DNA from: Pseudoneurospora amorphoporcata
Taxonomy: Eukaryota; Ascomycota; Sordariomycetes; Sordariales; Sordariaceae
Assembly (NCBI GenBank): GCA_033297205.1
Contig: MU859164.1
Span: 1-64,000 of the forward strand
Length of the DNA stretch: 64,000 nt
Direction: 5' to 3'
Of the stretch, positions 34,426 to 45,788 are shown one piece after another. The notes beneath the pieces were generated by a model. The model searched no databases. It was not told where the DNA came from and saw nothing but the letters and a program-made list of their open reading frames with translations. The position numbers were made by a program, and so were the translations under genes. Each line of letters starts with the position of its first letter. Position 1 is the first letter of the stretch.

Positions 34426-35536
34426 CTACTTTGCTTCCTGGCTTGCAAAACCATCCATGGCTAGGGGCACTGGTCGATGTCCAGATCCGGTTCCCACCTC
34501 AGGATCGTGGCTCTCCCCCTTTATGCTGGTCCTAATCTTGCGCACGATCGGGCGACAGAAGGGAACGCAAGCGGCTCCGATGGTAGCCGTGATCTCGGCT
34601 TGAACCAGGACTAGCACCGTTGCGAGGTTGTAAGTGTCGGTGTAACCGAGCGTGGCATTCATGACTGTTTTGGCGAGACCTACCCCTCCAGCGCTGAGAG
34701 AGAACCGTCAGTAATTACTTGAATGAATCAAGAAGCAGGTGCGCAAACTTACATGAACCCCAAGCTCATGGCGGATATGATGCTAATCTTTCGTCGGTCT
34801 TCCATGTTCAACCTCCAGATCACTAGAGTGGGAACCACAGACAAAGCCAAGTCCTGTGCAACGAATATGTCAGGGTCGAATTCCCGCGATTGCGAACACG
34901 GGTGGAGTCGACTTACCATGAAAGCTTGGTAAGCGCAAGAAAATATGTTGTATGTTTTCACGGTCTCCTCCTTGATGCAATAACCGTTCTTCCCCAACAG
35001 TGGATTTGGCATCACGTCATAGCTGCACTGGAAAAACGAGATGACAGAGATACCGATCGTGGTGGCAGTGCAGGTGGTGATCAAGAACCAAACCGAGATC
35101 TTTTGCCATCTCTTGACGACGAGCCGTAAGAGCGTGATGCAGAAGGAAAGCTTGGATACGGCTGTGCCGAGGACTCCGAAGAGCTCCATGATTGGGGTCC
35201 ATTTAAGGAGGGTGATCATCTTTTGGATGAAACTCGTAAAGTTATCGCCAATTAGGTCCGCGATAGGCACGCCGAGGCCATTGTTGATCTGCCATAGGGT
35301 TATGCTCGTGTAGATGAGCTCTATGATCTTCATGGGTGTCAGGTACGTACTCTATAGCCTTCAAAGGTGGTAAATGGAAAGACACTTACGAATGAGAGAA
35401 CGAGTACCCAATCATCAAGGTAGAATTTCCCCTTTGCAATGCGCTTGGAGTAGAACCTGAGACATATGAAGACAAGGGATACAACCAGGTAGGTTATCAT
35501 ACCCCCGTACAGTACTCCTGTTGCATCTTTGGTCAT
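34426..35536 (-). CDS. rhodopsin-domain (Pth11-like) membrane protein, member 1 (308 aa)
   Basis: Exons 35536-35390, 35327-34917, 34853-34753 and 34693-34426, with intron phases 0, 0, 2. About seven hydrophobic segments form the fungal rhodopsin-domain fold: TM1-2 with 'RFYSKRIAKGKFYLDDWVLVLSF' (broken by the first intron), the 'LSFCITLLRLVVKRWQ' loop, 'VPTLVIWRLNM' and 'CVPFCRPIVRK' before a polar tail. Family members sit in the plasma membrane; some are Pth11-like receptors coupled to G proteins. No ligand can be inferred. The tail is short. All splice sites follow consensus (GTAAGT donors) and the frame is intact. It is transcribed opposite to the other cluster members. Confidence 0.9.
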
Positions 35537-36931
35537 CTTTACCGAGTTCCTAAGGCTCCTTGTTGTACAAAGCGAGTGATATACGACAGAGGGGCTTCCC
35601 CGGATTCTGCAGCTGAGGCCGGATGGCGCGGAAATGTCGAGAGAGAGAACTTGTTGATCGTCTCGGTTATCTTGGCTCTTTTAAGTTTGAATAAGCGGGC
35701 AGCCACCTTGCGAGGTATACAACATTCAAGCTCAAAAGAGCTAACATAGGCCTATTTTCCATTGCTTCTCGGCGTCGATGGACTGTCATCCTCTTTGCCG
35801 AGTTTGCACATACAATGACGATGTCGACCCAAGATGGAAAGAGGAGGCGCCCAATACGGAAATTCGTAGATCACGCTCCTACAGTCCCATGAGGTTATCA
35901 CTGTCCAATGCAACCCGCGTACAGGGATCTCGGTGGTGTTTGCTACTCGTCTATGACCCCTTTCACTGATTTAGAAAGTTTGGAGGAGTTGGCCAGGCCC
36001 ATTCTGGGCTTGCAAGCTAGACTTTTAGCTCAAATCAACCTCGAGGCAATCCTGCAAGGTAAAATTATGTCGCAAAGCATGAAACTATATCTAGCAGCAA
36101 GAACCGAAGAATCAGATCGATTATCGCAGCTTGGTATGTTGGCCAAACCGGCTTTACACAAACATGGTCTCTACACTACCTCGTCTGCCTCAAATTCGAG
36201 CAGAAGGAGGCCGCCTAAATGGGTGACCAATGCTATTCTGATCTCCACTATTTGCAGCAAAGCTTTAGATGTAGGTGCAATCATAAGTAGTTTGCTGTGT
36301 ATAGCGTGATGGCTTCTCCAGGTTTTCGGATCATGCCAATCATGCCGAACGTTACGTGTACCCGGCCGAGGTGTGCGGGGCTGCAACGAATATATAAGCT
36401 ACACTGGCCGTTGTTTCTGACCTTCCATGCCATGGTGATCACTCACGCCTTCTTCCCCTTTCGCTGGGTTTTGAATGGGTTTGGCGAACAATCGGCCTGC
36501 GCACCGGGATGATGGATAGGGAATAGGGAACCCCAGGAAGAAGCAAATACTTACCTCTTTGGGGGATCGCGGCGCAACTAACATGTCTAAATATAGACAG
36601 AACATGTCCTCTTCACTGTCGTCTCCAGTATGGTCCAGAAGACTTGACCCAAATCCGATCCGGCGCTGGGCCGGGATTGGTCCGGGTTCCGAGCGCCGAT
36701 GTGGGTCCCGCTTCCCGTCCACACAGTCCGCCCAGACGGGACTCCGCTCCGTTAGTCGCCGGCTTTGGGATTGCCCTTTCTTTCCTCCCCTCAGTTTTTT
36801 ACCATTTTAGTTCGTTCAGGTACGCGTAAGGTCTCAAAACAGCCTCTCTTTGAGCTGTTCGTTCTTCACAACATCAGAGCTCATTACGCCAAGAAACTCA
36901 GGCCTGCAGCTGCCCCTGCTATTTTGACTTA
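35537..36931. other. intergenic, one unplaced 133-codon ORF
   Basis: The plus-strand ORF 35908-36309 starts with a true ATG and includes a polar Leu/Glu-rich stretch. It has no recognised domain, so I do not call it a gene. A GC-rich patch with CCGG words lies at about 36640-36780. Confidence 0.45.
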
Positions 36932-37160
36932 CACATCACCCTGGAAAGTTTGTTAACGCGGTTCTTGTAACAGGGGTCTACAAAAAACAACAACAACGGG
37001 ATAAACAAATGCAAACCGAAAATTTGGAGAAAATGCATGAAATGGGTAAAATGCATCGGGTTAATACCAACTTCTTGCATGAAAATTGGTGGATTGCTGG
37101 TTGAGTTGCGAAGAGTATATTGTGAAGTCCCGCGCTAACGAACTTTCCAGGCGTGATGTG
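36932..37160. mobile_element. MITE family A, copy 2 (229 bp), best preserved
   Basis: Flanked by TA at 36930-36931 and 37161-37162. The left end is CACATCACCCTGGAAAGTTT. The right end, reversed, is CACATCACGCCTGGAAAGTT. Both continue with GTTARCGCGG, giving near-perfect TIRs of about 30 bp. The interior matches copy 1 at 1281-1521 in opposite orientation. No coding capacity. Confidence 0.92.
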
Positions 37161-37162
37161 TA

Positions 37163-38101
37163 CACACTGAGCACTGAGAGAGATCGGACCGTAGAGGTAC
37201 AGGCGGGCAGGACCCACCTTTAGTGAGGTCAATGCAGGCAGGTGCAGCCTGCAACTGCCCTGCAGCTTCCCTCCCGAGCTCGTCCCCGCACCCACTGGAG
37301 GCGCTGTATTTCCCCTGGCAGCTCCTTCCTCCACTCGAGCTTCCGTCTTGCACTTTCCATTCCACCTCTTCCACAACAAATCAACCATGCGAGACACTCG
37401 AAAATATCATCAACAAATTTCCAATTGACGAAAAAATCAGGGTCAGATTGATTTTTGAAAGAATGAAATTATGCAATTTTACCAATTAGAACCGCTCAAA
37501 CAGAGGTTCGATCCTGGCTGAGCGAGATCAGACAAGGTGAGTCCATTGCACCCAACTTGGTGAACGCTCGTACATTCCTTAACGCTCTAACGCCAACCCA
37601 CGACGCCGAGGTATCGACATGTTCATCCCCGAATCCAACGATTTCTTCCACAACTTTCTCGATACCTCTCTCGACTCTCCAATCTTTCCTCGTTATCGTA
37701 CTTTCATTCTTCACCTACGATCCTCCGCCTCATATGCCCGACTCGATACCTACCCACACAACAAGACAACGGTAGTGTCCGCCGGTCCAGCGCCCCTCCG
37801 ATTTCCATCTCCGTATATTGTAACGCCTCGTGTCCGCGAACAGGGTTTCACTACCGCGTGGTGGAAAGCCCGACTGACCCTTGCTTGCCTCGTGCACCCG
37901 CATCCATCACCTCGCGATGACTTTACGCCTCAAGGTTCCCAGCGTGACTGATATGGAACGGAAAATTGGTCGACAGGGTATACGAGGCCATATCTTAACC
38001 GGCAAACTTGGTGGGAATTATACGGAATCCGGAAAAGAGGCCATATCCATTAGGCACAACAACGGGATCGTGTCACGCCGCTGGTTCTGATTCTAATGAA
38101 A
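37163..38101. other. intergenic between two MITEs
   Basis: Short ORFs only (up to 110 codons), none recognised. Confidence 0.55.
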
Positions 38102-38596
38102 GCTTTGATCAAGAGCTTGACTTCCCGCACCGTCCCTAATGTCCTCGCGCACCCTTTTTTGACTTGATGCACCGCACTTACTCCACCTGACAGCTGAATG
38201 ACAGCTGACATGTAAAGCACCCCGTTTTGTAAAGTAAAGAGGTAAAAAAAAAAACAGCGATTTCGCATGTGATATTTTGTCAAGGCCACATTTCAATACA
38301 ACACTACCGGTAACAACCCCCCCCCCTTTTCCCCAAACTGACCGTGCTCAATCGAGTAATCAACAGTAGGGTTCCCCTACTTATACATCTGTATTCAATT
38401 ACTCACATCTCTACAATATCGTCGCAATCGTCTCGTGCCTCCCTAGCGCACCGCCATGTTCGAAACATTGAAAATACCGAAATTTTCATATAAAAACGAT
38501 TGAAAACTATGTCAGCTGTCATGGCGGTGCATCAAGTCAAAAAGGGTGCGCGAGGACATTAGGGACGGTGCGGGAAGTTAAGCTCTTGATCAAAGC
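38102..38596. mobile_element. MITE or foldback element B (495 bp, long TIRs)
   Basis: The arm 38102-38175 is the inverted copy of 38524-38596 with about two differences over 73-74 nt. Both outer ends read GCTTTGATCAAGAGCTT inward. A second paired block, ATGACAGCTGACAT (about 38198-38211, and inverted at 38509-38522), extends the arms; the left arm has an extra about 20 nt. The interior contains a C10 run and no ORF of interest. No clear target duplication is visible. Unrelated to family A by its ends. Confidence 0.85.
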
Positions 38597-39645
38597 CCAT
38601 ATACCACAAAAGGACGATCTCCTATCGTCAAAGAAGAGTGTCTGCTGAATCGCTATTCAGACGAAGGAAGGCGAAAATTTCGAGGCGGGCAACACAAAAT
38701 GATGCTTTTTGGTCCAGAAACTCAACCCAGCCAGGACTCGGTGCTGTGAGGAGCGAGGGTGACCAGCCATCTTATGCTCGACCGAAAATGCACATCCAGG
38801 ACCGAAATAAACGCCGAGATCTGCGAGAGAAGCCCTAGGAAGCAAGGGGATTGAAGGGACCTATGGGGAAAAAGTAACGAAGGTATTTGGAACAATGGGT
38901 GAAGCTGTCTGCGAAGTCGTTGGACCATTCTCGGAGTATGTTCCGGAACTTTCTCCAAAACATGGTGCGCCGCCCTTACCAACATACGGGAATGACCTAC
39001 TGACAACTTGGTCGTTCAACACACGTCCTCCAACAGTTCTACCTCAATCCTCGACGACAATGGAGGCCTTGGATCCCAAACAACACCGAGTTCAGTTTTT
39101 CCATCAGTCAACATTCGAGAACGAAGGATCTTGCTAGTGACGAAAAGATTTTCCGCCTTTTCAGAACGGATTGCCATGACTTCGAAGGCGGGAATTGTCT
39201 CACAACTGGTCGCAAACTGGTTAGTCGGCTATCAATGTCCATTCCCCTGTCCCAGTACCGCGTTGATGTTTGCCATTTCCAGCCGATGGGTGACCTATCG
39301 AACCTGTCAGCAGTTAAGCCACCCAAGTTAGCACATGGTCACCCGCGGCTTGTACCTTTTTTCTTTTCAAAAGCGTCAGCAGCTAACGAGCTGAACCTAT
39401 CGGCCCATTGTCAGCGGTTTGCCATTGTGGTTTCTTCTCGAGAATGGCAGGGCTGTTCCGTCATGAACAATCACGCAGAATCTGACCTACCTCCTGAGAG
39501 AAAAATCGGATGGAAAGTAACAAAATGGGAGAAAAAAAGGGGCTAAAGAAAAGAAGATGAAAGGGTCGATCAAGAACCGAACGGAGGACGTTCTAAGTCG
39601 TCCTTTCTATGATGCCATGTAGAGTTGGAGATTAACAGAGAGTAG
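38597..39645. other. intergenic, replaces exon 1 of the next locus
   Basis: No recognised gene. The first exon expected for the rhodopsin-domain locus at 39646 is not found here. Confidence 0.55.
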
Positions 39646-40737
39646 TTTCTCGAACTCACATACGTCTTCCTGCTCCTCTGGCTCGCAGGGTTTGCCGGCA
39701 AGGGTGTTCCCTTCGACTATCTCGTCACGCAGGATCTCAACTACCTCAAGGACAAGCTGCTGACATTACTCCGACTGACCCCAGTCATGGCGGTGCTCGG
39801 AACCGTGGGAACTGTAGCCCCCAAGCTTTCGTTCCTCCTCACCCTCCTGCGGCTCGTCATCAGGCCATGTCAGAGGCAGGCACTTTGGGTATCGATTACG
39901 CTTAGCGTCGTTACGGCTATTCCTCTTATCTTCCTTCCGTTCATCGTGTGCGCGTTGGGCTTTTTTGGGGAGGGGAGCACCGTCTGCATAAGCCAAAAAG
40001 TTGTGTTTGGGTATATGGGCTTTGCTTGTGCCGTTCGGATTTTTATGGTAAGTGATATCTTCTTGGCTGTGTTCTTTTGAAGTATCACGGCTCTCAGAAG
40101 GTTCTCAAGGGACCGTTGATGCTCCAAACACTTGTAGTCTCATTGCCGATCAGAGTGCTGATAAAAGCTACACTTTTAGGACCTCATCCTCTCCATATTC
40201 CCTCCATTGGTAGTCTGGGGACTTAACATGAACACTCATCAAAAGCTCGCCCTTAGCTTCGCCATGAGTTTCGGTTTCACGTGAGTTATTCTCCCTATTC
40301 ATTTCCAGCGCTGAACCGCTTCATCTACATTCCGTTCTCAACCAGCCTCTTGCAGCGCACTCCCTCACCTCACAGCGCCGCAATGATAGGCATAGCAAAA
40401 ATAGCTCTCAGCTCCCAACTCCAAGGTACCACCAATCCCGTACAACATAGCAGTGGTACTCGTTCTTTCCCAGGCAGAAGTGAGCGCCACGATTATAGCC
40501 GCCTGCATTCCCTTCTGCCGACCGCTGGTGAAGAAGCTTACCAGCAGGGAAGCTAAAAAGGAGTCATGCGGCTTTAGAGGCTCAACAGCCCCATTCAGAC
40601 CTGTGGCCATGGGAAGGTTGAAGACGTACTATCATGAGAAGGCTCAGAAGGCAGCGGGACATAGGAGGCTTGGAAGCTTGAGCGAGTCGTCTGATGGGAA
40701 GAGGGATGGGGATTGTACTCCCAGAATTGCGGTATGA
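39646..40737 (+). pseudogene. rhodopsin-domain (Pth11-like) protein, member 2, decayed
   Basis: Exons equivalent to 2, 3 and 4 of the family are present at 39646-40047, 40180-40280 and 40376-40737, with the same phases (0, 2). Exon 2 starts after an AG with FLELTYVFLLLWLAG, matching the family. Exon 1, with TM1 and the DDW-type motif, is absent upstream. Within exon 4 the frame shifts by one base near 40440 (an extra G in CCCGTACAAC), after which 'VLVLSQAEVSATIIAACIPFCRPLV' continues. Missing start plus frameshift indicate a pseudogene. Confidence 0.85.
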
Positions 40738-42868
40738 GTGGGGTCTGGGAAAGGAGAGATACAAAGGTTAGATAGAGGTCTTGACCAAAAAAAGCATGAT
40801 GTTGATATTTTTTGGTAATGATGAAAAAAAAAAAAAAAGATCGATTATTTCACATGGATGGAGTCCGAAATCCGTCTTTCCAACTTGTGCAAGGCAGTCT
40901 CTAATTCGGCGCCCACCTAGAGTCTACAGCGCTCTTAGCGGGTGGCAAGTGCGGTTCCCGCGTATCGGTAAGCGCTGAATCTTTTTCATTTAGCGGGCCC
41001 AGTTGCACTCCGTCACCCGACCTTTCCCGTCCGGCCCGGGTCGCGTCTGCCGCTTCCACTTCGCTTGAGCTTCCCACCAACAATGCAAGAACAACGGAGG
41101 ACACTCATCAATGGCAACACGAGGCTGACGGGTAATTTCTCAAAAGCCCGTGTTCCATCCTTGAATTTCACTAAACTACAGCATGGGGCATGTCCTTTTG
41201 CCATCGCCCGCCTCGTGATTTGACAAAGCGGACGCAAACAAGGCGAGTCGAACGAGCAACTCTTCTGCAACCCATCGGACTCTTCGCCTTGCTAACAGAA
41301 CATCACCTCAGGATACAGTTCTCTGTTGCCTCCCAGATCCAAGACGCCCTCGACCTGCTCCAAGCGCCCAACCATTTCCGAGTCCTATATCTCCCCTTGA
41401 TGAGGAACTGGCCAGACTCCGTGTCCACATCATCCCGACTATTTCCTCCAATCGTCCCCGCCCTCGCGATGGGGCCGCCGGATCGCCTAACGTCTACGTC
41501 AATGGCACCTTCAACCAACTTGAGCCCATTGAGCCACAATAGGCAAGGATGGAAAAGCGACGCCATACTGGAGGAATGGAGAGAGGATGTAACATCGCTA
41601 CCGGGATAGGTATCTTCACGGAGAAACTGGTTGTGTGTTTGCCCAACGGGACGGACTCGGAATCTTGATGGCAAGCTTAGCCGACTTCTACTGGACCGGT
41701 GTTCACCGTACGATTAAAAGCTCTGCGAGCTGCGCGTAAGGTAAGGTAGGCAAGCTGATGTCGTTCCCAAGCTGTAATGTTTGCTAACTACAACCAATAG
41801 GCAACCGGCCTGAGGTCAGCCACCAACCAGATTAACACTTGTTTGCCTGTATACGAAGCAGCCCTCTTGCCTCTTTTGGTTCGAACCATCAAAGCTGAGA
41901 ACGGAATTTCCCAGCCTTTCAGAAGTTTTGTATTCCAAGGCATCAACAACGCCCGATTCCCGGGAAAGTACAGCGGTGGAACACGACCGTGCTTAGACCG
42001 TTCTTATCACGCAAGAGTATCCTCTCCTGTGTTCACCAGAGTATAATTCCCATGAGGCTCCGTCTTCCTAAACTGAATGTGTTCTCTTCCAGCTTCAGGC
42101 TCTGCCAAGGCAATTTGGCAAGGGTACCATACCGAAGCTAGAGGTACCTGAGGATTCTTCAAGTTACATTCAGAGCCGTTGATATACACTGCAACTAAAT
42201 CGAAGCTACCAACGACTGCATCGAATAAGCAAAGAAGTGCCGGGTACCGCGCACCGGGAATGCGCCTCCGGACGCTGTCTTCATGAGCTGGTCATGGAGG
42301 CCACTCAACCTTTCCTCATATGGCTGGTCAACTACTATTTTCAACTTCCTGTGTGGGCAAACAAGCGCGCATAAACGATGTCGAAAAGACGAACCAGTGG
42401 ATTCTGCACTTAGTAGTCAGTGGCTGGGAGCGTGCCGTTGTCTGCGTCTTGCTTTCCCGTTATTTTTGCCCCTATTTTTCTTTCAATGATTCAAGTTCAC
42501 AACCTCCAAATCAATGCGGTCAGTTTTGGTCTGGCGCCCACTAGCCCAATGACGATGAACTCGATGTTTTCATGGGAAGTTTGCCTGCTAGAAGCCATCG
42601 AATGCAAGCCGCCAAGCCCAGAACGTTGACAAACTCAATATTCAATTGGCGCGATTGGAACAGAGGGTTTCCTCTCGGTCACTTGCACAGCTCTCTCACG
42701 TAGGGGGCTTGAAGGAGACGCAAAAATGAAAATAAATAGCTGGATCGAAGACGCGTTGCACAGCGCGGCTGTGGATTGATTCAACTGACGTATAATGCTC
42801 TTCGATTGCTGTTTTCTCTTTTTGTCTATCCCGATCCTATCTTCTTTGTCAACCCCAAACCAGCAGAG
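40738..42868. other. intergenic, nothing recognised
   Basis: ORFs of up to 139 codons (41190-41609 plus) show no domain. An A-rich run lies near 40826. The last 100 bases are the leader of member 3. Confidence 0.55.
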
Positions 42869-44265
42869 ATGGACCCTCAAACCACAAGCAAGCCACCCCC
42901 GCGGGGCAAAAGTGCGGTGTCATTGATGTATGGCAGCTTCGTCACTTACCAGTTGCTTGCGCTTGTCTTCATATGGCTGCGATTCTACTGCAAGCGTATG
43001 GTGAGGGCGAAATGGTTCTATGCGGAGGACTTTGCGCTGGTGGCCTCTTGGGTAAGTAAGCCGTTATTTCTTTCTCGTCTTCTTCACTAGTTCTTTTACT
43101 TAACTAGGTCTTGCGTTCCTCCGTTTGTTCTGACCAAAAGATCAAGGCAATACATTCACTAACGATCAAAAATAGATCTTCGAGCTCGTCTACATCTCCT
43201 TAGCCCTCTGGCTCACCGGCTACGGCTATGCGGTTCCCATCATGGACATGCTCGTCAAAGATCCGAACTACCTGACTACCAAACTGCCGACACTACTGCG
43301 ATGGTCACGGCTTGTTTCATTCTTTGGCACCTGTGCCACTGCTCTGTCCAAGATCTCCTTCTGTCTCACACTCCTGCGGCTCGTGGAAAATGTCGAAATA
43401 TGGCAGACCGTGGCGCTCTGGTTCTTGTTGGGGACGATTACGATTAATACCGTCGTCATGAGCGTTATCATGTTCTTCCAGTGCGCGTTTAGCGGGTTTC
43501 CCAGTCCTACTATTGTTTCGCAGGCGGTTTGTGTTAGTGAGAAGGTTGTGTATCACTATACGACTTTTCAGTGTGTTTATCAGGCCTTTGTGGTGAGTAG
43601 TACCTCCCGTGCTTTGCCAATATTTCTTGTTGACAGGCAGAACACTAAAGAAATGCTCCTTTCTTCCAGGACTTCGCCCTAGCCGCAGCCCCAACGATAG
43701 TAATCTGGAGAACCAATATCGGCAACACCCGGCAAAAATTCATCATCATCTCCGCCATGAGCCTGGGTTTCGTGTAAGTCTCGGACCTCAGTCACCTACC
43801 GTCATCTCTTCTTCCCATCACCTCACCATCCTGCCATCTGGCCCCGTCATCCACCTACCTATACCACCAAACCGCTAACCTCACCTATCTTCTCCCAGCG
43901 CCGGCGCAATCGGGATAGCAAAAACAGTCGTAAACGCCAAAGTCCAAGGAAACGGCGACACCTACGGCATCGGCGTAGTCCTTATCCTCTCCCAAGCAGA
44001 AGTCAGCGCCGCAATCATAGCCGCTTGCGTGCCTTTCTGTCGACCACTGGTGCGCAAGTTTGCTTCCAAAGAAAGTGAAGACGAGAAGAGTGGGAGCCCG
44101 GAGTCGGACGGTACGGAGACCATCAGAGGATGCAACAGAAAAGGAAAAAAAGACAGGAAAGCACATGACGATTTGTTGCTTCGAACGGATGGCTCCCATG
44201 TGAGGCGTGAATCTGGGTCGGGCGAGGATGGGCCTGCAATTTTGTATGGGGATGGGGTAGTTTGA
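42869..44265 (+). CDS. rhodopsin-domain (Pth11-like) membrane protein, member 3 (356 aa)
   Basis: Exons 42869-43051, 43176-43592, 43670-43773 and 43899-44265, with intron phases 0, 0, 2. Donors are GTAAGT or GTGAGT and acceptors are ATAG, CCAG and CCAG. Hydrophobic segments follow the family plan: 'WLRFYCKRM' and 'FYAEDFALVASW' in exon 1, 'ISFCLTLLRLV' in exon 2, 'TIVIWRTNI' in exon 3, and 'LSQAEVSAAIIAACVPFCRPLVRK' in exon 4. A charged tail of about 85 residues follows, a likely cytosolic region. Expected to be a plasma-membrane sensor-like protein with unknown ligand. The ATG follows GAG. Intact. Confidence 0.92.
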
Positions 44266-44485
44266 AGTGGTTCGCGAGAGAAAAGGGGGGGAGGTGAGGG
44301 GGGATTTTTGTGCATGCTGCTCGCACATAGTTTGGGTGTTTGAAAATACCGGAGCTCGGAGGTCCTTGTGTTCCGGACGGAAAGTCATTCGCTTGCCCCA
44401 CGACTTCAGAGTGTCCGGTTTACGGCCGAGTCTCGGATCCGGAGACCCCACATCGGGGGCCGGTGCGGACCCGGGGGGCATATGA

Positions 44486-44880
44486 ATGAAGAAAATCCAG
44501 AATTCCTCGCCCAACTTGGTATTACGGCTCGATACATCTCTCATGTTATCGTTCTTAATCACTCTCCTCAGCCTTGTTTCTCGCTTGTGGCAGAAGGCTG
44601 TCCTTTGGTTCTTTATGACGACTTGCGTCACCTCGTGTTTCGTCCTCTCCGTCATTCAGTCATTGAGTGGGGAATCACGTTGTTAGTGGGAGACGAGAGA
44701 TGCATCCCGTCGAATATTATCAACGGATTCGCGTTGTATTGCAGCGTTTATGGAACGATTGTGGTAAATGATCTTTTACTCTCTCTTGATGCGTCCTCTA
44801 TGCTTGTTCGCCAACATGCCCGCCGTCTACAGGATTTCCTATTGGCCCTCGTGCCGACCATGATTATTGGGGGGTGTTTT
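44486..44880 (+). pseudogene. rhodopsin-domain protein fragment, member 4
   Basis: The segment near 44536-44660 encodes 'FLITLLSLVSRLWQKAVLWFFMTTC', matching the 'ITLLRLV..RWQK..VWFLITTC' part of member 1. After stops and frame changes, a splice-like TCTACAG at about 44834 precedes 'DFLLALVPTMII', matching the start of exon 3 of the family. Start, exon 1 and the conserved C-terminus are missing. It lies 220 bp behind member 3. Confidence 0.78.
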
Positions 44881-45788
44881 TGACACGACACCCAATCATC
44901 GCCGTGGCGTCTATCCCTTGCAGCATTGAGCGCAAAAATAGGTAAGCTTCCAGGAACTTGGTTCGAGTTTGCTTTTGACGCTGTGTGATCAATTTTCTGC
45001 TCGGCTGTTGTGGCGCACCTGGCCTAGTTTAGACGCGCATGCTTTTGGAAGGCATTTATTTGCGAAGAATGGGGATCTGGAAAGTGGCGTTGCTAGCCAA
45101 GACCAATGTTGAACATCTCGTAGGCTGTCATTCTTTGTTTGCCATGCCTACCCCTCGAATCCGGATACCCTGGCGCCGCTCCCTGTCATTCGGAGCTGGT
45201 TGAAACCAGCATCTAATAAACATTTTGTTCCTCCTGTTGGACAGAGGATGCAAGCCCACGGCATCTTGTCATGATGGGAATGTCGCACTTTGGCCAACGG
45301 GGGGCTTTGCTTTGCGCCATAAAGCCGGTGCAATGGCGTTCGCTTTGTCCCCGGTTCCCGGAAGAAGTCCGAGGTTTGTCCTCCACATTCGAGGATTGCG
45401 GGACTCGGTTGGTCGCGTACAACTGGGGTTTTCAACATCGTGAGGGGGCCGAAAAGAACTAAAATACGACAGCAACCCCTTTTGTGAAAAGCAAGAGTGG
45501 CTGACTAGTGGTATCTTGGCCCGATTTTCGACTTGTTGCGGACGGTAGCAAACAAGCCGTTGATCCCCAGTACGGGGGGTACCCTTATGTATTAGCTTCG
45601 TTACAGCGGAATTTTCCATATGGGTTGATGGAAGAAGATCAGCATGGCCGTTTCACTCACACTGATTATAAAGATCGTGGTACCCGTTGTCTTCGGCACC
45701 CTTGATCTTCTGGAAGCATCAGTGGTCAGGGAGATTTGACCCTCGCCGCAACTCCAGACTCATTGCCGAGGCAACAGCAACTTTCGAG
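44881..45788. other. intergenic, nothing recognised
   Basis: Minus-strand ORFs of about 100 codons at 45148-45619 lack domains. The right part is the promoter of member 5. Confidence 0.55.

Noticed and set aside
35908..36309. 133-codon ORF with a true ATG
   Set aside because: No family recognised and no supporting introns or leader. Kept only as a note in the intergenic entry.
37495..37520. T-arm-like GGTTCGATCCTGGC
   Set aside because: No acceptor stem or anticodon arm can be formed around it, so not a tRNA.
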